Positions 7,683 through 17,264 of a stretch of DNA of 58,164 bases are shown piece after piece. A program made the position numbers and the translations under genes. The notes below the pieces were generated by a model. That model made no database searches and was not told the origin of the DNA. It saw only the letters and a list, made by a program, of their open reading frames with translations. The DNA is from Syntrophaceae bacterium UBA2188 (GTDB lineage Bacteria > Desulfobacterota > BSN033 > UBA1163): positions 1-58,164 of the forward strand of contig DCVM01000174.1 in the NCBI GenBank assembly GCA_002327985.1, given 5' to 3'. Each line of letters opens with the position of its first letter. The stretch's first letter is position 1.

Positions 7683-8433
7683 GTTCGCTACCCAAATAAA
7701 CTTTTTTCACTTCTTCATTTTCTTTAATTTCATCGGGAGGGCCTTCTGCCAGAATGGAACCGTAATGAAGAACAGAAATATTGTCTGCCAACTCCATGAC
7801 GACTCCCATGTCATGTTCTACCAAGACAATGGTTTGCCCTGAAAGCATACCTCTCATTTTTTTGACCAGAACCATAGATTCCTGACTGTTAAGGCCGGCA
7901 GTGGGCTCGTCTAATAAGAGGAGAGTCGGCTCCGTGCTTAAGGCGATTCCCATCTCGAGGATGCGCTGATCCCCATAGGATAACTCAGAACAAACCAGAT
8001 GGGCTTTATCTTTAAATCCAGTCAGATCTAACATGGATTCTGTTTTTTCCTTCACATCCTGCCATTTGAATGCCCTGATAAAAGGGTTGAAAAATTTCTT
8101 TCGTGATTGCACGGCAGTCCAGATATTTTCATAGACGGTCAAACCGGAAAAAAGGCTGGTAATCTGTAAGGTTCTGGCAATGCCGATATGAGAGATCCGA
8201 TGTGGGCTAAGATTGGTAATCTCCTTTGTTTTAAAGAAAATATGTCCGCCTGAGACAGAAAGGGTTCCATTAATCAGATTAAGTAAGGTTGTCTTCCCGG
8301 CCCCATTGGGTCCGATCAGTGCCCGAAGCTCCCCTTTACTCACCGAAAGGTTGACTTTGTTAACAGCCAATAGTCCACCAAAAGACTTGTTGACTTCTTT
8401 CAATTCAAGGATGATTTCATTCTTTTCAGGCAC
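7675..8433 (-). CDS. livG: Branched-chain amino acid-type ABC transporter ATPase (LivG)
   Basis: A 252-residue ABC ATPase with Walker A GPNGAGKTT, signature LSYGDQR, Walker B LLLLDEPTAGL and the switch His in VLVEHDMGVV. The LivG-specific N-terminal stretch reads VNKSFGGLLAVNKVNL. I take the GTG at 8433 as start: it has an AAAGG site, overlaps the end of the permease gene by 8 bp, and the N-terminus then fits the family; the frame is open further upstream to 8475. Confidence 0.92.
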   Translation of the reverse strand: MPEKNEIILELKEVNKSFGGLLAVNKVNLSVSKGELRALIGPNGAGKTTLLNLINGTLSVSGGHIFFKTKEITNLSPHRISHIGIARTLQITSLFSGLTVYENIWTAVQSRKKFFNPFIRAFKWQDVKEKTESMLDLTGFKDKAHLVCSELSYGDQRILEMGIALSTEPTLLLLDEPTAGLNSQESMVLVKKMRGMLSGQTIVLVEHDMGVVMELADNISVLHYGSILAEGPPDEIKENEEVKKVYLGSEHA

Positions 8434-9394
8434 TGGTTTCACCTTTCTTGAATATGGATTGGATGAGACCCACAAGTCCTTTCGGGGCTACGAGGACCAT
8501 GAAGACCAAAGCGATCCCTACCACAAGATCTGTAGCCTGAAGAAAATTGATCAGATAATGCTCCAGGGACATGACAATGCCTACTCCTATGGCAGGCCCT
8601 ACCAACGTCCCCATCCCCCCGACAATCGTATAAACAACGGCATGTCCTGAAACTGACCAGTGGAGATAACCGGCTGATGCATACTTTAAGGTCAGGCTGT
8701 AAAGTCCACCGGCTAATCCGCTCAAGCCCCCAGCGATGATGAAGGCGATGAGTTTATATCGCTGCACATTATAACCGATGAGTCGAGCCCTTTCCTCGTT
8801 TTCTCGTATCGATATAAATATCTTACCGAGAGGAGATTGGATCATCCTTCTCAGAAAGAGGAAAGAAATGGCAACAATCGCTAAAACGAAATAATAGTTA
8901 CCCTTAATATCCGTTAAGTCTATTTGAAACAACCCCAGGCGGAAAGGAGGAGGCGAAAAGGTGAGACCATCTGCCCCACCGGTAAAAGAGGTCCAGGTAT
9001 CTCCGATGATGTTCCCAATAATAGCAAAGATGATGGTGATAATGACAAAATGGATTCCGGTCAACTTCACGGAGAAAAATCCTACAAACCAGGCAAAGAG
9101 GATGGGAATGATGATGGAGAGGAAAAGGCTCAGTTCCGTATTCAAGCCAAACTTCCGTATAAGGATGGTGACGGTATAACCCCCCAGGCCAAAAAAGAGA
9201 GCCTGTCCAAAACTTAAAAGTCCAGTGTATCCAAAAATAAGGTCAAAAGAGATAGCAAATAGAATCCAGACAAAAAGCTCCGTTAGAAACGTTTGATAAA
9301 AGAGATCAACGAAAAAAGGTAAAGCGGTCAATAACAGGAGGATCAATATAAAAATCAAAATAAAACCGAATGATTTTCCTTTTTGAATGAACAC
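8426..9394 (-). CDS. livM: Branched-chain amino acid-type ABC transporter permease (LivM)
   Basis: A 322-residue membrane protein with about eight or nine hydrophobic segments. It carries the LivM pattern FGYTGLLSFGQALFFGLGGY near residue 55 and the EAA-like segment RENEERARLIGYNVQRYK, followed by GGLSGLAGGLYSL. The start is a GTG at 9394, four bases after livH ends, with GGAGAA upstream. Confidence 0.92.
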   Translation of the reverse strand: MFIQKGKSFGFILIFILILLLLTALPFFVDLFYQTFLTELFVWILFAISFDLIFGYTGLLSFGQALFFGLGGYTVTILIRKFGLNTELSLFLSIIIPILFAWFVGFFSVKLTGIHFVIITIIFAIIGNIIGDTWTSFTGGADGLTFSPPPFRLGLFQIDLTDIKGNYYFVLAIVAISFLFLRRMIQSPLGKIFISIRENEERARLIGYNVQRYKLIAFIIAGGLSGLAGGLYSLTLKYASAGYLHWSVSGHAVVYTIVGGMGTLVGPAIGVGIVMSLEHYLINFLQATDLVVGIALVFMVLVAPKGLVGLIQSIFKKGETSA

Positions 9395-9397
9395 GAT

Positions 9398-10249
9398 CTA
9401 TTCTCCAAAAAGTCCTTGAGGTCGAAATAATAGAACAATAATCATAAATGCCAATGCGAATACTGTCGCAATGGAGGGAGGAACAAAGAGGGCACCCACC
9501 CCTTGGATTAAGGAGATCATAATGGCAGCGATCACCGAACCCTCGAGATTCCCCATCCCGCCCACAATCACGATAATAAAGGCCATGATGAGAACCTCTC
9601 GCCCCATCATAAATTCGACCGAGACAATGGGGGCTGCCAGTACCCCCGAAAAGGCAGCTAAGGCTGACCCCAAAACAAATGTCCACATGTAGACCTTGGT
9701 CACAGGAATCCCCAAGGCAACAGCCATCTCTCGGTCTTGAACCACTGCCCTCATCCAGAGCCCATACTTCGTTTTTCTTAAGAAAATCCAGAGACCGATC
9801 ATCATCGCAATAGAGATCAAGGCGATCATGATCCGCATGGCCGGGTACTGTAATTCGAAGAGCGGAAAACGGTAGGCAATGGGTGGAGAGATTCTTCTCG
9901 GAGAACCGCCGAAGATCATCAAGACCAATTGTTGAACTGCGAGCATCAAACCAAAGGTGCAGATGATGGTGATGATCGGTTTATCTTCGATTGTCCTGAT
10001 AAGTCCCCTCTCTATGATCAAACCGATGAAGCCGACACAAAGAGGAGCAACCATCAGTCCAATCCAAAAATTTCCGGTCAACTCAATGACGTACCAGGCC
10101 ACCACCGCCCCCAACATATAGAGGGCTCCATGGGCCATATTGATAATATGGAGGAGGCCGAAGATCATGTTTAAACCTAATGCGATGAGGGCCATGATCA
10201 AACCCCAAACAATTCCATTCAAAATGGCAACTGCCAAATTGGAGACCAC
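9398..10249 (-). CDS. livH: Branched-chain amino acid-type ABC transporter permease (LivH)
   Basis: A 283-residue polytopic membrane protein with the LivH N-terminal signature ALGLNMIFGLLHIINMAHGA, the segment VQDREMAVALGIPVTKVY and GALAAFSGVLAAP-type helices. It starts with GTG at 10249, preceded by AAGAGG. A strong hairpin separates it from the binding-protein gene upstream. Confidence 0.92.
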   Translation of the reverse strand: MVSNLAVAILNGIVWGLIMALIALGLNMIFGLLHIINMAHGALYMLGAVVAWYVIELTGNFWIGLMVAPLCVGFIGLIIERGLIRTIEDKPIITIICTFGLMLAVQQLVLMIFGGSPRRISPPIAYRFPLFELQYPAMRIMIALISIAMMIGLWIFLRKTKYGLWMRAVVQDREMAVALGIPVTKVYMWTFVLGSALAAFSGVLAAPIVSVEFMMGREVLIMAFIIVIVGGMGNLEGSVIAAIMISLIQGVGALFVPPSIATVFALAFMIIVLLFRPQGLFGE

Positions 10250-10289
10250 GAATCTTTTCCTCTTAATGGATAGGTTTAAATTTAAAATC

Positions 10290-10320
10290 CTCCCCTTTCT
10301 CCTAAAGGGAGAAAGGGGAG
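10290..10320 (-). promoter_or_regulatory. Hairpin between the binding-protein and permease genes
   Basis: A perfect 13-bp inverted repeat (10290-10302 with 10308-10320) with a 5-base loop. In ABC importer operons, such hairpins after the binding-protein gene often stabilise its mRNA or partly stop transcription so that the binding protein is made in excess. No U-run follows, so partial attenuation or mRNA protection is the better guess. Confidence 0.5.
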
Positions 10321-10355
10321 ATAGTATCTCTGGAAATTAGTCGCTTATTAGCTTA

Positions 10356-11684
10356 TTAAACGATCTTCCTTAAATCCGTTTCCGGTTCGTACATGGCCTT
10401 TTCTTTAGGAATAATCTCAAGGATCTTCAGCTTGAGATCGGGTTCAACTCTCGAAATATAAAAGTCGTTGAAACCCTGATGGTCTTCCTCCCTCATCACC
10501 AAGTCACCCACCGGACACCATGGACCAGCCTTCAGTTTCAAGCTGCAAATGGCCTTGATGAGATCCATATTCTTTTTACTATCCTTCCAGCCGCTCTGCT
10601 CGATGCCCAATTTGATCATGTAAGGATAGATCCACATCGAATACATATGGGACCCTGCAATAGTCACCTTGGGATTCCCAACCTCTTTTCCTTCTTTATC
10701 TACTCCGCAGGCTTTCCGATAGGCAATCTCGTAAGGATGAAGTTCTTTAGGAAGTTGATCTAAGTGTCGGGGATGGTATTCGATATAGTAGGCCCCTATG
10801 GATTCTTTTCCAACAACCTCCTGACCGATACCTTCTGTAGTGCAAATCACTGTAAATCTTTGAAGACGTTTATGGAGCCCTACCTCCACGGTTTGCCTCA
10901 ACACCCCTAAACCCGCAGACCCTAAGAAAGCGGTAAACAGTACCTCTGTATCAGGATCCACTTTTTGCAGGAAGGGAATAAAATCCTGGGTGGCTGGTGG
11001 AGCAAAAATGTCCTGGGTTTTCCCCCCTGCTGCCCTGACACGGCTTCCAAATTCTCTTGCCAGGGAGTGACCCCATGCATAATCGGCATTGAGGAACGTC
11101 CATTTCTTACCCAGATTATTAAAGCCAAATTTCCAGGCGGCAACAGCCTGCGACCTCGCATGGGAATGGTTGCGAATATAATATCCGCCATGGAGAGAAA
11201 GAGAATCTTTCCCTGTAAACTCATAGGTCATAGAACCACCGCTAAATAATGGAATCTTGTATTGTTTGATAAGAGGAAAACAGGCTAAATGGACTCCGGA
11301 ATGGATCGATCCCATGATCAAATCGACTTTATCCTCGAGGATCATTTTTCTGCACATGCTTGCTGACCAGGCCGGGTTAGCCTTCGTATCATATTCATGC
11401 AATTCCAATTTCCGGCCTGCGATGCCTCCTTCGGCATTGATCTTGGCTATAGCCGTCCTGCCGACCTTACCCAGCCAATACCCATATTCCGTAGCAAAGA
11501 CAGTGTATTCATTGAGCATTCCAATCTTAATCGGTGGCTGGGCTCCGTAGGTAAACGGCACAGGGGCCCAGGAACTGAGGCTCAATCCCGCTGCCCCGAG
11601 GGCAGTCGTTTTAATGAAATCTCGACGTGAAATCTCTTTTTTTAAAATCCCTTCAACTTTTTTCTTCGTTTTTTTTGTTTCCAT
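10356..11684 (-). CDS. ABC transporter substrate-binding protein (LivK-like, Tat-exported)
   Basis: A 442-residue periplasmic binding protein. The N-terminus has a twin-arginine signal, SRRDFIKTTALGAAGLS, rather than the Sec signal typical of LivK. The mature part is a type I periplasmic binding fold: IKIGMLNEYTVFATEYG, AKINAEGGIAGRKLEL and VDLIMGSIHSGVHLA. It fits the urea/amide/aromatic-binding LivK relatives better than true leucine-binding proteins. The start has a strong AGGAGG-type site. It opens the importer part of the operon, 97 bp after the CCG iron-sulfur gene. Confidence 0.9.
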   Translation of the reverse strand: METKKTKKKVEGILKKEISRRDFIKTTALGAAGLSLSSWAPVPFTYGAQPPIKIGMLNEYTVFATEYGYWLGKVGRTAIAKINAEGGIAGRKLELHEYDTKANPAWSASMCRKMILEDKVDLIMGSIHSGVHLACFPLIKQYKIPLFSGGSMTYEFTGKDSLSLHGGYYIRNHSHARSQAVAAWKFGFNNLGKKWTFLNADYAWGHSLAREFGSRVRAAGGKTQDIFAPPATQDFIPFLQKVDPDTEVLFTAFLGSAGLGVLRQTVEVGLHKRLQRFTVICTTEGIGQEVVGKESIGAYYIEYHPRHLDQLPKELHPYEIAYRKACGVDKEGKEVGNPKVTIAGSHMYSMWIYPYMIKLGIEQSGWKDSKKNMDLIKAICSLKLKAGPWCPVGDLVMREEDHQGFNDFYISRVEPDLKLKILEIIPKEKAMYEPETDLRKIV

Positions 11685-11780
11685 ATTTCCCCTCCCTCCT
11701 TATGAAAATGGTTATTAAACGATTAAGGACTCCCACCTTTTCAACCCAATTCCACCCCCTTTCTCATTTATTCTTTGAGG

Positions 11781-13106
11781 TCATGAAACCTTTTCCGGCA
11801 AAACCTTATCGATCAGCTCAGTCAGATCATAAAGTTTCATCTTGCTTCCGATCCCCTGGGACCCCTGATTGAGATTGTAATGGCAGAAGGGGCAGATGGA
11901 AACCATTTGGTCTGCACCGGTTTCCATTCCTTCTTGGATTCGGATTCCGGCATTCCGTGCTGCCCAATCGTTGTATCCGGTCATGACCCCGCCCCCGCCG
12001 CCACAGCAGTAGGAATTGGCTTTAATTCTCCTCATCTCTCTTAAATCGATCCCAGGTATTGCCTTCAGAAGTTGCCTCGGAATATCGTAGAGGCAATCCT
12101 TATCATCTAATTTGACATAGGCACCTGCCCAAAGTTGGGTTCCATCTTTGTCGATGATGAATTTTGTGAGATGCCTACCCGCATGGCAGGGATCGTGATA
12201 GGTCACTTTCCAGGGTAATGACTCAGTAAATTTTAATTGGCCGGACATGTATAGATCGTATAAGAATTGGGACGTGTGGATCACTCGGATTCCTTCCATC
12301 ATCCTATCGTATTCTTCAGCCATGGGGTAGTCCTTCATAAAGGCCCTGTAACAACCGGCGCAGGAGGTCACAATCGTCTTCAAACCTTTTTCATCATGCA
12401 ACTTCCTGAACAACTCTAAATTCGATTCAGCCACCCTTTGAAAGGCTCCTACATCACCAAGCCTCATCGCTGTGGACCCACAGCAGATTTCACTTTCTCC
12501 CAGAATACCAAAGTCCAATCCCAATTTGTTGAAGATGGATGCAGTGGCTTGAGGAACCACCCTTACAGGAACATTGTAACCACCTGTGCAACCGACATAA
12601 TAGAGAATCGGGGCAGGTTCTTCCAAAATGTTCTTGATGGGTTTGCCTTGTTTTTTAAAGGGCCTCGTCCAATCTAATCTCACCCGACGTGGACCTTGAT
12701 AGGGATTATCATAGCTATTCAAAGATTGTGCAATCACCTTCTGCTTCGGCATAGGTCCAACGCCATCTGCGACGATCTTTCGCCTCATGGCCTCGATGAT
12801 CTCCGGAATGAAGGGTTTATGATCAAGTTCGCATTGGCTCTGGCATCCGCCACAGACATTGCATTTATAAATGGCATCGATCAGCGCCTCGTTCCACCCC
12901 AGGTCTCCACTCAGAATTCCTCTGGCAAAGGCAATCTTTCCCCTGGAGGACAAAAATCCTTCAAAACCAAACTCCTCTCCTGCCGGGCAGATGGGACTGC
13001 TCACTGACGGTGGGCCATATTCATAAGCCTCCTTACAGGTGCCACAGGCTGTGCACCTCCAGAGGATATCTTCTAATTCTTTAAGATTGGGAATGTTCCA
13101 TTTCAT
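11781..13106 (-). CDS. CCG-domain iron-sulfur protein (GlcF/HdrD-like)
   Basis: A 441-residue protein. The first [4Fe-4S] site uses C18, C21, C24 and a distant C40; the second is C82-x2-C85-x2-C88-x3-C92. Two CCG domains follow (EICCGSTAMRLG with SCAGCYRAF; SYCCGGGGGVMTG with CPFCHY). This architecture matches GlcF, LdhE/LutA-like and HdrD-like electron carriers that work with FAD-linked dehydrogenases. The flavoprotein gene directly upstream (13265-14758) is the likely partner, passing electrons from substrate to membrane quinone or another acceptor. It starts at an ATG with GGAGG upstream. Confidence 0.88.
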   Translation of the reverse strand: MKWNIPNLKELEDILWRCTACGTCKEAYEYGPPSVSSPICPAGEEFGFEGFLSSRGKIAFARGILSGDLGWNEALIDAIYKCNVCGGCQSQCELDHKPFIPEIIEAMRRKIVADGVGPMPKQKVIAQSLNSYDNPYQGPRRVRLDWTRPFKKQGKPIKNILEEPAPILYYVGCTGGYNVPVRVVPQATASIFNKLGLDFGILGESEICCGSTAMRLGDVGAFQRVAESNLELFRKLHDEKGLKTIVTSCAGCYRAFMKDYPMAEEYDRMMEGIRVIHTSQFLYDLYMSGQLKFTESLPWKVTYHDPCHAGRHLTKFIIDKDGTQLWAGAYVKLDDKDCLYDIPRQLLKAIPGIDLREMRRIKANSYCCGGGGGVMTGYNDWAARNAGIRIQEGMETGADQMVSICPFCHYNLNQGSQGIGSKMKLYDLTELIDKVLPEKVS

Positions 13107-13130
13107 GATAACCTCCTATAACTTAAGTCT

Positions 13131-13257
13131 CGGAATGGTGGAATAATGGAATGATGGAAGAGTGGGTGAACCCTCCCCTACTTAGATTTTCATTATTCCA
13201 ATTTCCCATTTCCGTCTTTTTTATCAATCCATTATTCCAATGTTCCAATCTTCCAAC
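13131..13257. repeat. Long imperfect palindrome (GGAATNATGGAA-type)
   Basis: The left arm (13131-13160) is a run of GGAATGGTGGAATAATGGAA-like units; the right arm (13228-13257) reads as its complement (CCATTATTCCAATGTTCC). It fills the whole gap between the flavoprotein and iron-sulfur genes. Unlike the other palindromes in composition, but of the same size and setting. Confidence 0.5.
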
Positions 13258-13264
13258 CTTCCTC

Positions 13265-14758
13265 TTAAATTCCTAACTTTCCAGGATTCATAATATCATT
13301 TGGATCTAAAAACTTTTTCAACCGCCTCATCAACATGAGATAACCAGGATGTGCCCGTTTGTTAATCTCCGTAGAGAAATCAACAGGAGGTTTATAGGGC
13401 ATGCCTCCATTGTCCAGATCGACCTTTAAACACTCAACAATGGCTTGTCTCGCATTCTCGGTCTCCTTAGCGCTCTGTTTGTTGAAGGGAGTCATGGCCC
13501 TGAGCATTCCATAATGAACACCCCGATACATGCTCATTCTGACAGCAGGTGAGAGATTGTGCCCAATCATGATCTTTCTCCATTCTTTGTAAATGGGAGC
13601 CCACCTGTTGGCAGGAGTGAATGTTCCTGGCCAGGAGATCCCTCCTCCCGCCATCTTACAGTAGTTTTTGGTGGAACCCACAATCTGACTGGGCAATTGT
13701 GTTCTCGCCTTTAATGCCTCTTCCGGGTAGTGGGTCACCTGAATGCTCGTTCCTTTTTTCTTCTCCTCATCCACCACCTTTTCCCAGACTTCAGTTCGTG
13801 CCTCTTTTTCCTTTTCCGTGAAAGAAAAAGTGGTGGCATAGCTGAACCATTCCGGAGCGTCATCAGGTTTGGGTTTGTAGGGATAGGGAATGGGGACCTG
13901 TGAGAGCCACCATGAGACAGCCGTAAGGTCATCGCAGATTTCATAGTTACTCAGATTGAGCATATACGAATACATATCATCCACATTATCGCAGGAAACG
14001 GTGAAGATTTTTAAGATCGGAGGAATATGATGAACAGCGATTCCAAGTTTGGTGACGATGCCAGTTGAACCCAGCCACCCTTTAAAGAGTCCGTCCATCT
14101 GTGGCATGGGCAAACAACTATGCCAGGCATCCGGATTGATGGCGCAGGAACCCACTCTCACCAGTTCACCGGTGGGAAGAACAACCTCCATACTGGTAAT
14201 TTCCTGGCTGTTCAATCCATATCTTGCATTCATGTGGCCGATTCCATGGCATATGGCACATGAAGCCACAGAAGCCGATGGCGGACCCACGGGCCAACCA
14301 AACCTGAGATTATATTTATATAAGGCATCAGCCAACTGACCATGAGAGACCCCTGGTTCAATCACGGCATATAAAGCCTCAGGATCGAGCTTTACAATTT
14401 TATTCATCTTCTTAAAATCCAGTATCATCCCACCCCGCTCGGGGATGCAAAGACCACCGATATTTGTTCCTGAAGTATAAGGCACCACAGGAATTTTTTC
14501 CTTATTGGCAACCTTCAATATCTTTTGCACCTCTTCAACGGTGTGCACTATGACCACATAATCAGGCAATTTGGGTGTGACAAAGGACATATCATAGGAA
14601 TAGGCATAGAGGATATGTTGATCTGTTGTGGCGTTCTTTTCCCCAACGATGGATTTTAATTCCTTCAAGATTCTTTCTTTCTTATCGGCCTTGACTGCCT
14701 TGGCTGCCTTGACCGCCTTTACCGTCTTGCCTTTCTTTTCTATCTTTTTAGCTTTCAA
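13265..14758 (-). CDS. FAD-binding oxidoreductase, VAO/PCMH-like (GlcD-type partner of the CCG protein)
   Basis: A 497-residue flavoprotein. The PCMH-type FAD domain includes VVIVHTVEEVQKILKVANKE, PVVPYTSGTNIGG and VIEPGVSHGQLADALYKY. The segment PQMDGLFKGWLGSTGIVTKL resembles vanillyl-alcohol oxidase and 4-cresol methylhydroxylase flavoproteins. It would oxidise a hydroxy or para-alkyl phenol-type substrate and hand electrons to the CCG protein encoded next. I choose the TTG at 14758 because AGGAGGT sits 7 bases upstream; an open frame reaches 14839 but covers that site. A 15-codon frame (14802-14755) ends in TGA overlapping this TTG, so translation may be coupled. The N-terminus is a Lys/Ala-rich tail of about 25 residues. 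Confidence 0.8.
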   Translation of the reverse strand: MKAKKIEKKGKTVKAVKAAKAVKADKKERILKELKSIVGEKNATTDQHILYAYSYDMSFVTPKLPDYVVIVHTVEEVQKILKVANKEKIPVVPYTSGTNIGGLCIPERGGMILDFKKMNKIVKLDPEALYAVIEPGVSHGQLADALYKYNLRFGWPVGPPSASVASCAICHGIGHMNARYGLNSQEITSMEVVLPTGELVRVGSCAINPDAWHSCLPMPQMDGLFKGWLGSTGIVTKLGIAVHHIPPILKIFTVSCDNVDDMYSYMLNLSNYEICDDLTAVSWWLSQVPIPYPYKPKPDDAPEWFSYATTFSFTEKEKEARTEVWEKVVDEEKKKGTSIQVTHYPEEALKARTQLPSQIVGSTKNYCKMAGGGISWPGTFTPANRWAPIYKEWRKIMIGHNLSPAVRMSMYRGVHYGMLRAMTPFNKQSAKETENARQAIVECLKVDLDNGGMPYKPPVDFSTEINKRAHPGYLMLMRRLKKFLDPNDIMNPGKLGI

Positions 14759-14899
14759 TTTAATACCTCCTTTGAAGCTGAGATCGCTCGAAGATTGCCC
14801 ATTCCGTCTCTTCGTTATTTCAAAAACCACCTCCTTCAAAAAAACATGCCCATGATAAACTTCGAAACTAAAAAAGTCAACCCGTTATTTCGCATCACT

Positions 14900-15937
14900 T
14901 TAATTAAGCTTCCCATACTTTTTTGCAGCTGCGACAAGAGCCTCCATGTTCTCTTTGGGAACCATTGGCCACATATCGCAACCCGGCCAGATGGCATTCA
15001 CCCCTCTATCCACCGCTTCTTTCACAGCCTTATCCACATCCTCAGGTTTTCCCTGGGACAGAACTCCATAAGCATCTAACTCTCCAAAGATCAAAACATC
15101 TGAGCCCAATTTCTTTCTGGTCTCGTCCACTTTATTCTTTTTCTCTACGCTGATGGCATCTGCCCCGCAGAGTATCATCTGATCGACAATAGCGTTCGTG
15201 TCGCCACAGATATGAAGGATTTTGGGTGACTCAATACCATCGAATATCTTTTTCAGAGGAGGTCGCACCAAAGATTCGAACATACGAGGACTTAAGATGT
15301 CGGGGCCAGCACCCATCTCACGAACTGTAATATAATCCGCGCCTGCTGCCCTGTAAATTTTAATGATCTGGATGAGGACTCCGGCCAATTGATCAAGCAC
15401 ATCTCGTACCATCTCTGTCTTTTTAAATGCCGCCTTGGCAAGTTGAGATAGATCAACAAGCTGCCCAGCCAATGTGTAAGGTCCCAGAACCCAGGCGCCA
15501 ATAGGAACTTGATTACCCACTTCCTGCTTTAGCAAACGGAGCGCCTCTGTGACCACAGGGATCCTGCCCGCCTTAGCGAGATCTGGAGGAATTTGGACCT
15601 TCAGGTCTTCCACCTTTTCAGCCGGATGTTCGATGATGGTGGGATAGAGAATATCGGCAGCGTGAGCATAATAATTGACTTTGCTTCCAAGAACCTCCGC
15701 TTCCACCCCCATATCAAAGGGAACCACCGCACAGGGGAAACCAAAAAGTTGGAAACTCGAAGCGGCCATGCTCGCCATCTTTCGGCCATCGGTATGGATC
15801 TCTGGAAATTTCCATCCAAATTTTTCCAATCCATGTACCGTAATATTCCCCATACCGCTAAAAAGGGGAATGTAATCTAATTTTTCTTTTTTAAAAAATT
15901 TGAGGACTCCTTCTCTTGGACTTAGATTCGTTGCCAT
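14900..15937 (-). CDS. UroD/MtaA-family corrinoid methyltransferase
   Basis: A 345-residue protein of the uroporphyrinogen decarboxylase superfamily, methyltransferase branch (MtaA, MtbA, CmuA, MtvB-like). The zinc site shows as H-x-C in PKILHICGDTN (about residue 245) and the distal Cys in IWPGCDMWP (about residue 320). The segment IGAWVLGPYTLAGQL is typical of this branch. It probably transfers a methyl group from an imported methylated substrate to the corrinoid protein, or from it. The gene has a good AGGAGA site and lies between the MtrH-type methyltransferase and the flavoprotein. Confidence 0.85.
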   Translation of the reverse strand: MATNLSPREGVLKFFKKEKLDYIPLFSGMGNITVHGLEKFGWKFPEIHTDGRKMASMAASSFQLFGFPCAVVPFDMGVEAEVLGSKVNYYAHAADILYPTIIEHPAEKVEDLKVQIPPDLAKAGRIPVVTEALRLLKQEVGNQVPIGAWVLGPYTLAGQLVDLSQLAKAAFKKTEMVRDVLDQLAGVLIQIIKIYRAAGADYITVREMGAGPDILSPRMFESLVRPPLKKIFDGIESPKILHICGDTNAIVDQMILCGADAISVEKKNKVDETRKKLGSDVLIFGELDAYGVLSQGKPEDVDKAVKEAVDRGVNAIWPGCDMWPMVPKENMEALVAAAKKYGKLN

Positions 15938-15965
15938 CTTATTTTTCTCCTTTTTCTTAGAAAAT

Positions 15966-15998
15966 GATTACACAGATTTAAAAATCGATTACACGGAT
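15966..15998. repeat. GATTACAC-type tandem repeat
   Basis: Two near-identical 12-mers, GATTACACAGAT (15966-15977) and GATTACACGGAT (15987-15998), lie in the gap between methyltransferase genes. Related GTGTAATC sequences recur at 36.83-36.90 kb and 40.80-40.92 kb, so this is a dispersed intergenic family. Confidence 0.45.
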
Positions 15999-16014
15999 AC
16001 AAAAAACACCATTG

Positions 16015-16971
16015 TCATTTTTTTACTGGTGAAGAAGCCTCCGCAGTAAATTGTTTGACCACATCTGGAAAAAGAAGATTCAAAGGGTGATTTCCCGTGG
16101 GTAAGAGGGCACTCTCATTAAAAGCCAGAGCGGCCATCATGCTGCTCGCTGCCGCGACCGCCGGGAAAACCCGACTCGTCCCGGTCAAAGGTCCGTAAAA
16201 AAGAAAATCACTTGCCAAAGCAGCGATGGCATGTACCCCTGCATCAATAGCTGGAAATTTATCCTTTCCCTGTTCACCTGCTGCTTTCCTCCACATATAG
16301 GTTCCATTCGATGGAGCAAAGCCTACTGGAAAACCAAACTCATTCTTAATGAGCGTATTGGCCACCAAGGAGAAAGTCGTGGCCGGCAAATTCATCACCG
16401 CTGTATCAATCAGAATGCTCTCAAAGTTTCCTTTCTCCACCAGGGGAAGTAAATTCTTCAATGATTTAACTCTCCCTGTGGGTTTTTTGTCCTCCATATC
16501 GAAAACCTGGACGACCACATGCTTGATACCTAACTCTTTGAGTTCCGACACCTGAGCATTAATGTCTTCATCCCATGGGGTGATACTATTATATAGGGCG
16601 CGAGCCTGAAGTCCCTGTTTAGAAATGTAGCGGGCCGCGGCCAATCTTGTTTTTTGCTGCCAGATATCAATGGCAAAGGGCATCTTGGTGACGCTCGTGA
16701 AAAAATCGATGTAGCCTTTGATCTCCTCTTCTGAATTGGCCACCATGGCGATCAGGCATGGAACCCCTGTCTCTCGGGAAATATTCTCCAGCTCATGGAT
16801 TCGCTCTTCGGCCGCTTTCCGGTTAAATTTGCCTCCTTTTCTGTCCTCTAAAATTAAATCGCCCTTCTGGAACATATTGCCGATCAGAAGCGGAGGGTTT
16901 TCCCCCAACTGCCCTCCTACCTTTACACCACCGATGTTACAAACCTTTTGCTTAGCCTGGTATTTAAACAT
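16015..16971 (-). CDS. MtrH-family methyltransferase (corrinoid:tetrahydrofolate/pterin)
   Basis: A 318-residue protein of the MtrH family, a TIM-barrel related to the methyltetrahydrofolate-binding domain. The N-terminus reads VCNIGGVKVGGQLGENPPLL, matching MtrH, with later segments such as CLIAMVANSEEEIKGYIDF. In O-demethylase systems this enzyme is methyltransferase II: it moves the methyl group from methyl-Co(III) corrinoid protein to tetrahydrofolate. The start at 16971 has a perfect AGGAGG ten bases upstream; the frame extends to 17004 but without a site. Confidence 0.85.
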   Translation of the reverse strand: MFKYQAKQKVCNIGGVKVGGQLGENPPLLIGNMFQKGDLILEDRKGGKFNRKAAEERIHELENISRETGVPCLIAMVANSEEEIKGYIDFFTSVTKMPFAIDIWQQKTRLAAARYISKQGLQARALYNSITPWDEDINAQVSELKELGIKHVVVQVFDMEDKKPTGRVKSLKNLLPLVEKGNFESILIDTAVMNLPATTFSLVANTLIKNEFGFPVGFAPSNGTYMWRKAAGEQGKDKFPAIDAGVHAIAALASDFLFYGPLTGTSRVFPAVAAASSMMAALAFNESALLPTGNHPLNLLFPDVVKQFTAEASSPVKK

Positions 16972-17032
16972 TTCTTTTAAACCTCCTTTCCACCTCTTCA
17001 ACAAAACACTTAATGTAATGAAGTCTTTAGGC

Positions 17033-17225
17033 TAAGGCAAAGATGCCAGTCTCGTTAATTTAAAATTGATGTTTATTGTTGGCGAAGCTCGTATCGAATC
17101 TCGTATATGGATACTGGATACTCGAACTTCTAATTTCAAGTCTCTTGCTTCGATACGAACATCGTCACCGTAAACTCATTTCCTTTTTTATAACCTTAAC
17201 CCATTGCCCTTAAACCAAACAGGCC
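17033..17225. repeat. Long imperfect palindrome, copy 2 of the family
   Basis: The inner arms are 17071-17098 and 17149-17175 (GTTGGCGAAGCTCGTATCGA pairs with TCGATACGAACATCGTCACC, allowing mismatches). The outer part starts with GGCAAAGATGCCAGTCTCG and returns in inverted form near 17210-17240 as CAGGCCTCCTTGCCCTTACC. It occupies the 293-bp gap between the activator and MtrH-type genes; no gene is seen there. Confidence 0.6.
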
Positions 17226-17264
17226 TCCTTGCCCTTACCCATACCAATAAACCACGTTCACCTT

